A DNA stretch of 64,000 nt, taken from NCBI RefSeq assembly GCF_039535475.1, contig NZ_BAAAXG010000026.1:1488001-1552000 (forward strand), in the 5' to 3' direction. Below the pieces are notes generated by a model. That model was not told the DNA's origin, did no database searches, and saw nothing but the letters and a program-made list of their open reading frames with translations. Shown here in pieces: positions 8,034 through 16,153 of the stretch. This DNA comes from Streptomyces showdoensis (GTDB taxonomy: Bacteria; Actinomycetota; Actinomycetes; Streptomycetales; Streptomycetaceae). Position numbers and translations under genes: made by a program. Positions within the stretch are counted from its first letter, which is position 1; each line of letters opens with the position of its first letter.

Positions 8034-9236
8034 ATGAGCAGAGGCGAGAAGAAGCAGGCGAGGACCGTCGGTCCCGAGGAGCGCAGGGCCCGGCTCGCGC
8101 TGCGCCACCGGCTGGCCGGGGGCGCGCGGGCGGCGACGGCCGAGGAGGTCGCCGGCGCGCTGGTGGCGCTGCACGCGACCGACCCGGCGACGGTGTTCCT
8201 GGCGGCGGGGGCGCGGCTCGTGGACGGCCCGGACCCCGTGGCCGAGGTGGAGCGGGCGCTGTACGGGGAGCGGACGCTGACCCGGATGCACGGCATGCGG
8301 CACACCGTCTTCGTCGTCCCCTCCGGTCTCGCCGCCGTCGTCCACTCCTCCACCTCCACCGCCGCGGCCGCCCGCGAACGCGCCTCCCTCCTCAAGCAGC
8401 TGGCGGCCGGCAGCGACCTCGACGCGGCCTGGCTGGCCGAGACCGAGCGCCTGGTCCTGGCCGAGCTGGCGCAACGGGGCGAGGCGACGGGCGCCGAACT
8501 CGGCACCGCCGTACCGCGGTTGCGGGAGCAGTACGTGTACGGCGTCGGCACCGCCCAGGAGGGCCCGCAGTCGGTGTCCACCCGGGTGCTGCGGGTCCTC
8601 GGCATGGAGGGCCGGATCGCCCGGGGCCGGCCGCAGGGGTCCTGGACGTCGAGCCGGTTCCGGTGGGCGCTGACCCCGGCCCACGAGGAACTCCCGCCCG
8701 CCGAGGCCCGGTCGGAGCTGGTGCGGCGCTGGCTCGCCGCGTACGGTCCGGCGACCGAGACCGATCTGAAGTGGTGGACGGGCTGGAAGGTCACCGACGT
8801 CCGCCACGCCCTGGCCGCGCTCGGCGCGGAGCCGGTCGCCCTCGACGACGGGACGGTCGGCCATCTCCTGCCCGACGACCTCGATCCCGTACGGCCCGAT
8901 GCCGCCGGCCCCTGGGCGGCCCTGCTCCCCGCGCTCGATCCGACGCCGATGGGGTGGCAGGCCCGCGACTGGTACCTGGATCCGGACCACCGGCCCGCGC
9001 TCTTCGACCGCAGCGGCAACATCGGGCCGACCGTCTGGTGGGACGGCCGGATCGTGGGCGGCTGGGCGCAGCGCCCGGACGGCGTGATCGTCCACCGGTT
9101 CCTCACCGACGTCGGCGCCGAGGCGGTCCGCGCGGTCGAGGCGGAGGCCGCCCGGCTCGCCGAGTGGGTCGGCGAGGTCCGCGTGACCCCGCGTTTCCGC
9201 ACGCCGCTGGAGCGGGAGCTGGCCGCCGGGACCTGA
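8034..9236 (+). CDS. HTH_42 winged-helix protein (AlkZ/YcaQ superfamily)
   Basis: A 400-residue protein of the HTH_42 superfamily, whose characterised members AlkZ and YcaQ are DNA glycosylases that unhook interstrand crosslinks. Family landmarks are the N-terminal helix-turn segment, LREQYVYGVGTAQ, WLAAYGPATETDLKWWTG and PALDPTPMGWQARDWYL. Where the known enzymes carry the catalytic Gln-x-Gln motif, this protein reads LHATDPATVFLAAGAR: His47-Ala-Thr49. Catalysis may therefore differ or be absent. It lies 35 bp after the hydrolase with a possible leaderless start (CATGCT 6 nt before the ATG). Confidence 0.8.
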   Translation: MSRGEKKQARTVGPEERRARLALRHRLAGGARAATAEEVAGALVALHATDPATVFLAAGARLVDGPDPVAEVERALYGERTLTRMHGMRHTVFVVPSGLAAVVHSSTSTAAAARERASLLKQLAAGSDLDAAWLAETERLVLAELAQRGEATGAELGTAVPRLREQYVYGVGTAQEGPQSVSTRVLRVLGMEGRIARGRPQGSWTSSRFRWALTPAHEELPPAEARSELVRRWLAAYGPATETDLKWWTGWKVTDVRHALAALGAEPVALDDGTVGHLLPDDLDPVRPDAAGPWAALLPALDPTPMGWQARDWYLDPDHRPALFDRSGNIGPTVWWDGRIVGGWAQRPDGVIVHRFLTDVGAEAVRAVEAEAARLAEWVGEVRVTPRFRTPLERELAAGT

Positions 9237-9397
9237 GCCCGTCGCCCCGCCCCGGGCCTGCGGCCTGGCCCGTCGCCCCGGCCGGCCGTCCTGCCGCCCT
9301 GCCGGCCCCGTTGCTTCCTCCGGCGGAACCCGTACAGGTGAGCTCCGGCGAGGTGTCGAGAAACGCGGACCGGCTCCGACGTCTCCTGTGAAAGGGC

Positions 9398-9433
9398 TCC
9401 GCACGATCCGCACGATCCGCACGATCCGCACGA
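9398..9433. repeat. 9-bp tandem repeat (CGCACGATC x about 4)
   Basis: Four near-perfect copies of CGCACGATC upstream of the YCII gene. It lies where a promoter for the YCII-sigma operon would be expected. Confidence 0.7.
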
Positions 9434-9465
9434 GCCCCCGTGACCAGCCGGACGAGGAGAACGTC

Positions 9466-9900
9466 ATGAAGTACCTGGTGATGGTGCAGGGCGCGCAGGC
9501 CGACTACGACGCCATGAACGGAAAGCCGTCCGCTCACAGCCCGTCCTGGAGCGAGCAGGAGCTCAGGGCGATGTTCGCCCACATGAACGCGATCAACGAC
9601 GACCTCGCCGAGAGCGGGGAGTACGTGGACGCGCAGGGGCTGGTCGAACCGGCCAGGACCCGCTTCGTGACGGTCGACGCCGAGGGGCGTCCGGTCGTCA
9701 CGGACGGGCCGTACGGGGAGACGAAGGAGGTGCTCGCCGGGTACTGGGTGCTGGACTGCGCGAGCCTGGACCGGGTCACCGAGATCGCGGTGCGGGTGGC
9801 GCGGTGCCCGGTGCCGGCCGGTTCGCCGGTCTTCCCCGTGGTGATCCGCCCGATCGACGAGGCGGGCGGGAGCGACTTCGCCGGAGGCAAGACCGCTTGA
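9466..9900 (+). CDS. YCII/DGPF-domain protein
   Basis: A 144-residue YciI-related protein: MKYLVMVQGAQ opening, ARTRFVTVDAEGRPVVTDGP (the family's DGPF-like motif, here DGPYGETKE) and YWVLDC strand. In actinobacteria these small proteins are encoded next to ECF42 sigma factors. Ribosome site GACGAGGAG precedes the ATG. The stop overlaps the TTG start of the sigma gene, so the two are translationally coupled. The precise role of the DGPF protein is not established. Confidence 0.85.
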   Translation: MKYLVMVQGAQADYDAMNGKPSAHSPSWSEQELRAMFAHMNAINDDLAESGEYVDAQGLVEPARTRFVTVDAEGRPVVTDGPYGETKEVLAGYWVLDCASLDRVTEIAVRVARCPVPAGSPVFPVVIRPIDEAGGSDFAGGKTA

Positions 9901-11477
9901 GCCTCCCGGACCCGAGCCGCCCGGGCGCTCCAGCGGATCCGGCCGACCCCGCCGACCCCGCCGACCCCGCCGACCCCGCCGACCCCGCCGACCCCGCCGA
10001 CCCCGCCGACCCCGCCGACCCCGCCGACCCCGCCGACCCCGCCGACCCGGCCGACCCGGCCGACCCGGCCGACCCGGCCGACCCGGCCGACCCGGCCGAC
10101 CCGCGCAACCGCCCCGCGCAGCCCGCTGCGCCCGGCGGCCCCGGCCCTGGCCCCGGCTCCGGCCCTGGCCCTGGCCCTGGCCCCGGCTCCGGCCCCGGCT
10201 CCGGCCCCGGCTCCGGCCCCGGCTCCGGCTCCGGCTCCGGCTCCGGCGAGCCTGATCCCCCGGGCGGCCCCGCCGTCGAGGACCTGCTGCGCCTGCACGC
10301 GCCGCAGGTCCTCGGTGCGCTCGTGCGGCGCTACGGGCACTTCGCCGCCGCCGAGGACGCCGTGCAGGAGGCGCTGCTGGCCGCCGCCCGGCAGTGGCCG
10401 CTGGACGGGGTGCCGGGCAATCCGCGCGGGTGGCTGATCCGGGTGGCGTCGCGGCGGCTCGCGGACGCGTTGCGGGCCGAGGAGGCGCGTGCCCGCCGGG
10501 AGGAGGCCGCGGTGCGGCTCGAACCGCGGGACCCGCGCGCGGCGCCCGCCGAGGACGACACGCTCACCCTGCTCTTCCTCTGCTGCGATCCGGTGCTCGC
10601 GCCCGCCGCCCGGATCGCGCTGACGCTGCGGGCGGTGGGCGGCCTGACGACGGCGGAGATCGCCCGCGCCCACCTCGTACCGGAGGCGACCATCGCCCAG
10701 CGGATCAGCCGGGCGAAGGCGAAGCTGCGCGCGACCGGAGCGGACCACCCCTTCCACCCGCCCGCGCCGCGGGACCGGGACGCGCGCCTCGCCTCCGTGC
10801 TCCAGGTGCTCTACCTGATCTTCAACGAGGGCTATACCGCCACCTCCGGACCCGCCCTGCACCGCGCCGACCTGGCCCGCGAGGCCATCCGGCTGACCCG
10901 CGCGGCCCGCCGGCTGCTCCCCCGCGAGGGCGCGGTATCGGGTCTGCTGGCCCTGATGCTGCTCACCGAGGCCCGCAGCGCGGCCCGCACGGGCCCGGAC
11001 GGCGAGCTGGTACCGCTGGACGAGCAGGACCGCGGCCGCTGGGACCGGGCGGCCATCGCCGAGGGCACCGCCCTGGTGGAGGAGGCCCTGACCGAGGGCC
11101 CGCCCGGCCCGTACCAGCTCCAGGCCGCGATCGCCGCCCTCCACGACGAGGCCCCCGACCCCGGGGCCACCGACTGGCCACAGATCCTCGCCCTCTACGA
11201 CGTTCTGGTGACCAAGACGCCCGACCCGATGGCGGAGCTCGGCCGCGCGGTCGCCCTGGCGATGGTGGAGGGGCCGGAGGCCGGACTCGCCGCGCTGACC
11301 GCCCTGGAGCCCCGCCTCCCCGACTCGCACCGCCTGCCCGCGGTCCGCGCCCACCTCCTCGAACGCACCGGCGCCCGCCGCGCCGCCGCCGACGCCTACC
11401 GCACCGCCGCCCGCCGCACCCTCAGCCTCCCGGAACGCCGCTACCTCCAGACCCGCGCGGCCCGCCTGGATCCGTGA
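9897..11477 (+). CDS. ECF42-type RNA polymerase sigma factor with long repeat N-terminus
   Basis: A 526-residue extracytoplasmic-function sigma factor. TTG 9897 overlaps the YCII stop (TTGA) with GGAGGC 9 nt upstream. Residues about 12-70 are 19 Ala-Asp-Pro repeats, then Gly-Pro/Gly-Ser repeats to about residue 125. Sigma region 2 starts at VEDLLRLHAPQVLGALVRRY (about 127), region 4 contains TTAEIARAHLVPEATIAQRI, and a C-terminal TPR-like domain of about 220 residues follows (VLYLIFNEGYTATSG, PLDEQDRGRWDRA), as in ECF42. The long low-complexity extension is not part of the usual family, whose members are about 400-430 residues. Confidence 0.85.
   Translation: MSLPDPSRPGAPADPADPADPADPADPADPADPADPADPADPADPADPADPADPADPADPADPADPADPRNRPAQPAAPGGPGPGPGSGPGPGPGPGSGPGSGPGSGPGSGSGSGSGEPDPPGGPAVEDLLRLHAPQVLGALVRRYGHFAAAEDAVQEALLAAARQWPLDGVPGNPRGWLIRVASRRLADALRAEEARARREEAAVRLEPRDPRAAPAEDDTLTLLFLCCDPVLAPAARIALTLRAVGGLTTAEIARAHLVPEATIAQRISRAKAKLRATGADHPFHPPAPRDRDARLASVLQVLYLIFNEGYTATSGPALHRADLAREAIRLTRAARRLLPREGAVSGLLALMLLTEARSAARTGPDGELVPLDEQDRGRWDRAAIAEGTALVEEALTEGPPGPYQLQAAIAALHDEAPDPGATDWPQILALYDVLVTKTPDPMAELGRAVALAMVEGPEAGLAALTALEPRLPDSHRLPAVRAHLLERTGARRAAADAYRTAARRTLSLPERRYLQTRAARLDP
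9942..10103 (+). repeat. 18 x 9-bp minisatellite (GCCGACCCC/G) inside the sigma gene
   Basis: Eighteen in-frame 9-bp units, the earlier ones ending CCC and the later ones CCG, preceded by one degenerate unit at 9933. All encode Ala-Asp-Pro. The 9-bp period keeps the frame open if copy number changes. Confidence 0.95.
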
Positions 11478-11558
11478 CGCCCACCCGCCGAGCACGCCGT
11501 GAGCCGCTCACCGTCCCCGCCGGTCTTCCCACGGACGGTCTTCGAGCCCCGGCAATAA

Positions 11559-11930
<372 letters not shown>

Positions 11931-11945
11931 GCCCCGCACGCACGG

Positions 11946-11980
11946 ACGTACCCCCGGGAGGTGTCACCCCGGGGGTACGT
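11946..11980. terminator. Bidirectional terminator between csoR-like gene and wrbA
   Basis: Perfect 13-bp arms ACGTACCCCCGGG / CCCGGGGGTACGT with a 9-nt loop between two convergent genes. The half TACCCCC/GGGGGTA also resembles the CsoR operator upstream. Confidence 0.7.
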
Positions 11981-12000
11981 CTCGTTCCGCGCGCCCGCGA

Positions 12001-12609
12001 TCAGGCGTCCGCGAGCCCCTTCAGCCGCTTGGCGATCTTCGCGAGGCGCTCGCCCTGGTGACGGGCGGCCGCCAGGACGTTCTCCTCGGGGGCGCCGTTG
12101 GTGCTGGCGTGCGAGGTGCCGTAGGGGTTGCCGCCGGCCGCGTACACGGACGGGTCGGTGAAGCCGGGGGAGACGATGACCGAGCCCCAGTGGTGGAACG
12201 TGTTGTAGAGCGCGAGCAGCGTCGACTCGTTGCCGCCGTGCGTGTTGTACGCGCTGGTGAAGGCGGTGGCCGGCTTGTCGGCCAGCACGCCCTGCTGCCA
12301 CAGCCCGCCCGCGGTGTCGATGTACTGCTTGAGCTGGGCCGCGACGTTGCCGAAGCGGGTCGGCGAGCCGAGCGCGTACGCGTCCGCCCACTCCAGGTCC
12401 TCGAGCGTGGCGATCTCGACGTCACCGGTCGCCTCGACGTGGGCGCGCCAGGCCGGGTTCGCGTCGATGGCCGCGTCGGGGGCGAGCTCGGGGACCCGGC
12501 GGAGGCGGACCTCCGCGCCGGCCTTCTCGGCGCCCTCGGCGACGGCCTGGGCGAGCTGGTGCACGTTCCCCGTGGACGAGTAGTAGACGACGGCGACCTT
12601 GACGGGCAT
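12001..12609 (-). CDS. wrbA: NAD(P)H:quinone oxidoreductase WrbA
   Basis: A 202-residue flavodoxin-fold enzyme that reduces quinones by two electrons, protecting against redox cycling. The FMN phosphate loop is VYYSSTGNVHQLAQ, the isoalloxazine contacts are GSPTRFGN and YNTHGGNES, and NPYGTSHAS near the C-terminus is typical of WrbA. Length equals the family norm. The TetR gene is divergent, with two direct-repeat operator copies between them, so induction by an electrophile or quinone is probable. Confidence 0.92.
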   Translation of the reverse strand: MPVKVAVVYYSSTGNVHQLAQAVAEGAEKAGAEVRLRRVPELAPDAAIDANPAWRAHVEATGDVEIATLEDLEWADAYALGSPTRFGNVAAQLKQYIDTAGGLWQQGVLADKPATAFTSAYNTHGGNESTLLALYNTFHHWGSVIVSPGFTDPSVYAAGGNPYGTSHASTNGAPEENVLAAARHQGERLAKIAKRLKGLADA

Positions 12610-12629
12610 GGCGGGCTCCTCGATCGAGC

Positions 12630-12687
12630 TAAGCGGATTGCTTTCCGATTCGACTCTCCGAGGCTAAGCGGACAGCTATCCGATTCG
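12630..12687. promoter_or_regulatory. Two TetR operator copies between wrbA and tetR
   Basis: Sites at 12630-12652 and 12665-12687 share TAAGCGGA and CCGATTCG around a variable 7-nt centre, each with a CGGA-N6-TCCG core dyad. The copies lie 35 bp apart. A -10-like TATGCT (12700-12705) for the TetR gene follows. Repression of both promoters by the TetR protein is inferred. Confidence 0.7.
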
Positions 12688-12758
12688 CAAGGGGAACGTT
12701 ATGCTCGTGGCCAGGAACGAACCGAGGGGGACACGCGCCACAAGGGAGGCAGTCGCAG

Positions 12759-13406
12759 ATGAGCACGAAGAATCCGCAGGCCAGAGATGGGTCGGCGCCG
12801 ATGCTCAACCTGCTGCCCATCGCCGGAGGCCCGCCGCCCGAGCGCGCCGACGCCGCCCGGAACCGGCGCAAGATCCTCGACGCCGCCGCCCGGATCGTGG
12901 CCGAGGAGGGCCCCGAGGCCGTCACGATGAACCAGGTCGCCCACGCCAGCTGTATAGGCGTCGGGACCGTCTACCGCCGCTTCGGCGACGTCGCCCAGCT
13001 GCTCCTGGCGCTGCTCGACGACCGCGAGCGGCAGTTCCAGGAGGCCTACCTCAACGGCCCGCCGCCCCTCGGTCCCGGCGCCCCCGCCGACGAACGGCTC
13101 GACGCCTTCCTCGACGCACTCGTCGACCGGTCCGTCGAGCAGCGCGAGATCCTGCTCGCCGCCCAGACCGCAGGGCCCGTGGCCCGCTACGGCAACGGCG
13201 CCTACCTGGCGATGCACCTGCACCTGACGCTGCTGGTCGGCCAGGCCCGCCCCGGGCTCGACGCCCCCCTCCTGGCGCACCTGCTGCTCGCGCCGTTCTC
13301 GCCGAGCCTGATCCACCACCTCTCGGTGGACAAGGGGCTCTCCGCCGGCGAGCTCAAGTCGGGCATGCGGCAGCTGCTGCGCCTACAGCCCGCCGCCGCG
13401 CACTGA
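12759..13406 (+). CDS. TetR/AcrR-family regulator
   Basis: A 215-residue TetR-type repressor. The DNA-binding domain spans about residues 33-80 (ARNRRKILDAAARIVAEEG, VTMNQVAHASCIGVGTVYRR), followed by an all-helical ligand domain. It is preceded by a purine-rich site GGGAGGCAG. It faces wrbA and probably controls it and itself through the paired operators. Confidence 0.88.
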   Translation: MSTKNPQARDGSAPMLNLLPIAGGPPPERADAARNRRKILDAAARIVAEEGPEAVTMNQVAHASCIGVGTVYRRFGDVAQLLLALLDDRERQFQEAYLNGPPPLGPGAPADERLDAFLDALVDRSVEQREILLAAQTAGPVARYGNGAYLAMHLHLTLLVGQARPGLDAPLLAHLLLAPFSPSLIHHLSVDKGLSAGELKSGMRQLLRLQPAAAH

Positions 13407-13689
13407 GCCCCGCCCGCCGGGCCGGCCACCCGCCTGCCCACCCGCCCGCCACTGACAGCCCCGGTAGCCCCGCCTGCCCACCCGCCACTGACAGCCCCGG
13501 CAGCCCCGCCTACCCGCCGACCACTGGCAGCCCCGCCGGCCCCGGCAGACCCGGCAGCCCCAGTCGTCCTGACAGGCCCGGCAGCCCCAGTCGTCTGACA
13601 GGCCCGGGAGTCCTGGCCGTCCCGGCCGTCCCGCCCGCCCCGTGGACGCCGGTGGACCGGAAGCCCGCCCAGGACGCACGATCGGCGCC
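13407..13689. repeat. Intergenic imperfect repeats
   Basis: Two to three copies of CGCCTGCCCACCCGCCACTG with GACAGCCCCGG follow the TetR stop, then three copies of CTGACAGGCCCGG with CCCCAGTCGTC. No gene is seen in these 283 bp. Confidence 0.6.
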
Positions 13690-14265
13690 ATGACCACGTA
13701 TCTGATCCTGCACGGCTACCAGAACCACCGTCCGCCCGGCCACTGGCACCACTGGCTCGCCGGCGCGCTGCGCGAGCGCGGGCACGAGGTGCGCTACCCG
13801 CAGCTCCCGGAGCCGGACGCGCCGGTGCTCGCGGACTGGCTGGACGCCCTGGAACAGCACGGCCGGCGGCCCGACGAGGGCGAGTTCGTGGTCCTCGCGC
13901 ACAGCCTGGGCGTGCTGCTGTGGCTGCGCGCCGCGGCGGCCGGGCGGGCGCCGGACGCGGACCGGGTGCTCCTGGTCGCCCCGCCCTCCCCCGGCGTCAC
14001 CGCCTCCATCCCCGAGATCGCCGGCTTCGCCGACGGGCTCGACCTCGGCTCCGTACCGCTGAAGGCGCCCGCGCGGCTGGTGTACGCGGCGGGCGACCCG
14101 TACTGCCCCGAGGGCGCCGGCACGCACTACGGCACGCCGCTCGGCCTCGACACGGACGAGGTGCCCGGCGGGGCCCATCTGACCCCGGACTCGGGGTACG
14201 GGGAGTGGCCCGCGGTCCTGGAGTGGTGCGAAAACCCGGCGGCGCGGGTGGGCGCCAACCGCTAG
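13690..14265 (+). CDS. RBBP9/YdeN-type alpha/beta hydrolase
   Basis: A 191-residue serine hydrolase of the RBBP9/YdeN family: TYLILHGYQNHRPPGHW with the substrate-loop Trp, nucleophile elbow LAHSLGV (Ser), VYAAGDPYCP acid and GGAHLTPDSGYGEWP His segment. Length fits the family (about 190). The ATG at 13690 has no strong ribosome site, and CACGAT 6 nt upstream may be a -10, so a leaderless start is possible. The following peptidase promoter overlaps its stop codon. Confidence 0.82.
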   Translation: MTTYLILHGYQNHRPPGHWHHWLAGALRERGHEVRYPQLPEPDAPVLADWLDALEQHGRRPDEGEFVVLAHSLGVLLWLRAAAAGRAPDADRVLLVAPPSPGVTASIPEIAGFADGLDLGSVPLKAPARLVYAAGDPYCPEGAGTHYGTPLGLDTDEVPGGAHLTPDSGYGEWPAVLEWCENPAARVGANR

Positions 14266-14275
14266 CGTCGGGCGG

Positions 14276-15331
14276 ATGCCCACGTACGGAGCCCCCGAGG
14301 CCGCCCCCCAGCGCTTCCCCGAGATCGACCCCTACGACGAGGGCCTGCTCGACGTCGGCGACGGCAACCACGTGTACTGGTCCGTCGCCGGCAACCCGGA
14401 AGGCAAGCCCGCGCTCGTCGTGCACGGCGGGCCGGGCTCCGGGTCCTCGCCGGGGGCGCGGCGGCTCTTCGACCCGGAGCGGTACCGGATCGTCCAGTTC
14501 GACCAGCGCGGCTGCGGGCGCTCCACCCCGCACGCGAGCGACCCGGCCGCCGACCTCTCGGTCAACACCACCGCCCACCTGGTCGCCGACATGGAACGGC
14601 TCCGGGTCCACCTGGGCGTCGACCGCTGGCTGCTGTACGGCGGTTCGTGGGGCTCCACGCTGATCCTGGCGTACGCGCAGGCCCACCCCGAGCGGGTCAC
14701 CGAGATCGTCATCGCCGCCGTCACCACCACCCGCCGTTCCGAGACCGACTGGCTGTACGGGGGTGTCGCCCGCTTCTTCCCCGAGGCGCACGAGCGCTTC
14801 CGCGCGGGCGCGGCCGGTCCCGACGCCGCCGGTCCCGACGCCGGTCCCCACGCCGGTCCCCACGCCGCCGGTCCCGAAAGGGCCGTCTCCGGGGCCTCAG
14901 GGGCGGCGGAACTCGTCGCCGCCTACGCCGCCCTCATGAACCACCCCGACCCCGCCGTGCGCGAGAAGGCCGCGGCCGACTGGTGCGCCTGGGAGGACGC
15001 CGTCCTGTCGATGGAGGGCCAGGGCACCCCGTACACCGACCGGGTCGACGCCACCCGGCTCGCCTTCGTCCGGATCTGCTCGCACTACTTCGCGCACGGC
15101 GCCTTCCTGGAGGAGGGCGTCCTGATCCGGGACGCGCACCGGCTGGCCGGCATCCCCGGCGTCCTCGTGCACGGCCGGGTCGACATGGGCGGGCCGCTCA
15201 CCACCGCCTGGGAGCTGACCCGCGGCTGGCCGGACGCGGAGCTGCGGGTGGTGGAGCGGGCGGGCCACCTGGGCGACGGGGAGACCCGGGCGCACCTGCT
15301 CACCGCCCTCGAACGCTTCGCAAAGGGGTGA
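14276..15331 (+). CDS. pip: Prolyl aminopeptidase
   Basis: A 351-residue S33 peptidase removing N-terminal proline. Landmarks: VVHGGPGSGSSPGARRLFDP, FDQRGCGRSTPHA, nucleophile GGSWGSTL, VHGRVDMGGP for the acid and RAGHLGDGE for the His. Leaderless start: TAGCGT (14263-14268), which includes the stop codon of the previous gene, lies 7 nt before the ATG. About residues 181-210 in the cap domain are a Gly-Pro-Asp/His-Ala low-complexity insertion absent from the usual enzyme. Confidence 0.85.
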   Translation: MPTYGAPEAAPQRFPEIDPYDEGLLDVGDGNHVYWSVAGNPEGKPALVVHGGPGSGSSPGARRLFDPERYRIVQFDQRGCGRSTPHASDPAADLSVNTTAHLVADMERLRVHLGVDRWLLYGGSWGSTLILAYAQAHPERVTEIVIAAVTTTRRSETDWLYGGVARFFPEAHERFRAGAAGPDAAGPDAGPHAGPHAAGPERAVSGASGAAELVAAYAALMNHPDPAVREKAAADWCAWEDAVLSMEGQGTPYTDRVDATRLAFVRICSHYFAHGAFLEEGVLIRDAHRLAGIPGVLVHGRVDMGGPLTTAWELTRGWPDAELRVVERAGHLGDGETRAHLLTALERFAKG

Positions 15332-15372
15332 ACCGCCGCGCGGACGGGGAGCGCGGGCGGGATGATCCGGTC

Positions 15373-16038
15373 ATGAGCCCCAGGAGCCCAGAGAGCCCCG
15401 AGATCCACCTCGCCCAGCAGCCCGAGGCCGACGAGCTGCTCGGCCGCTCCCCGCTCGCCGCGCTGGTCGGCATGCTGCTCGACCAGCAGGTGCCGATGGA
15501 GTGGGCGTTCTCCGGCCCGTACACGATCGCGACCCGGATGGGCCACGACGACCTGGACGCGCACGAGATCGCCGCCCGGGACCCGGAGGCCTTCGCCGCG
15601 CTGCTCTCCGAGAAGCCGGCCGTGCACCGCTACCCGGGCTCGATGGCCAAGCGGATCCAGCAGCTGTGCCGCTTCCTCGTCGACGAGTACGGCGGCGACG
15701 CCGAGGCGGTCTGGCGGGACGCGGCGACGGGGCCGGAGCTGCTCGACCGGCTGCAGGCGCTGCCCGGGTTCGGCGAGCAGAAGGCGCGGATCTTCCTGGC
15801 GCTGCTCGGCAAGCAGTACGGGGTGCGCCCCGAGGGGTGGCGGGAGGCGGCCGGCCCGTACGGCGAGGCGAACTGCTACCGCTCGGCCGCCGACATCACC
15901 GGTCCGGAGTCGCTGGCGAAGGTGCGCGCCCACAAGCAGGAGATGAAGGCGGCGGCCAAGGCCGCCAAGGCCGGCGGGACGGCCACCCCGGCCCGTCCGG
16001 CCCGGGCGACGAAATCCAGCAAAACAACCAGGAATTGA
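15373..16038 (+). CDS. HhH-GPD base-excision-repair-type protein
   Basis: A 221-residue protein with the helix-hairpin-helix of the HhH-GPD superfamily (LDRLQALPGFGEQKARIFLALLGK). In actinobacterial annotation this group has often carried a misleading HesB label. The N-terminal half (LVGMLLDQQVPMEWAFSGP) resembles the first helices of endonuclease III/AlkA folds. No FeS Cys cluster is visible. The C-terminus is a Lys/Ala-rich tail. Substrate base unknown. Confidence 0.75.
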   Translation: MSPRSPESPEIHLAQQPEADELLGRSPLAALVGMLLDQQVPMEWAFSGPYTIATRMGHDDLDAHEIAARDPEAFAALLSEKPAVHRYPGSMAKRIQQLCRFLVDEYGGDAEAVWRDAATGPELLDRLQALPGFGEQKARIFLALLGKQYGVRPEGWREAAGPYGEANCYRSAADITGPESLAKVRAHKQEMKAAAKAAKAGGTATPARPARATKSSKTTRN

Positions 16039-16153
16039 TAATTCCAGATGTCAATCCTGTTCAACCTGACAGGAATTGCGCCAGATGTGTTCACAGAATC
16101 CACCACTCGTCGCTAACTTCCCTTCCACCTCGTACGAATCGGGAAGGACTTCT

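Noticed and set aside
9933..10103. CRISPR or regulatory iteron array
   Set aside because: 9-bp units without spacers, in frame inside a coding region.
9534..11495. 653-residue minus-strand frame with Gly-Val repeats
   Set aside because: Antisense shadow of the YCII-ECF42 genes and their minisatellite.
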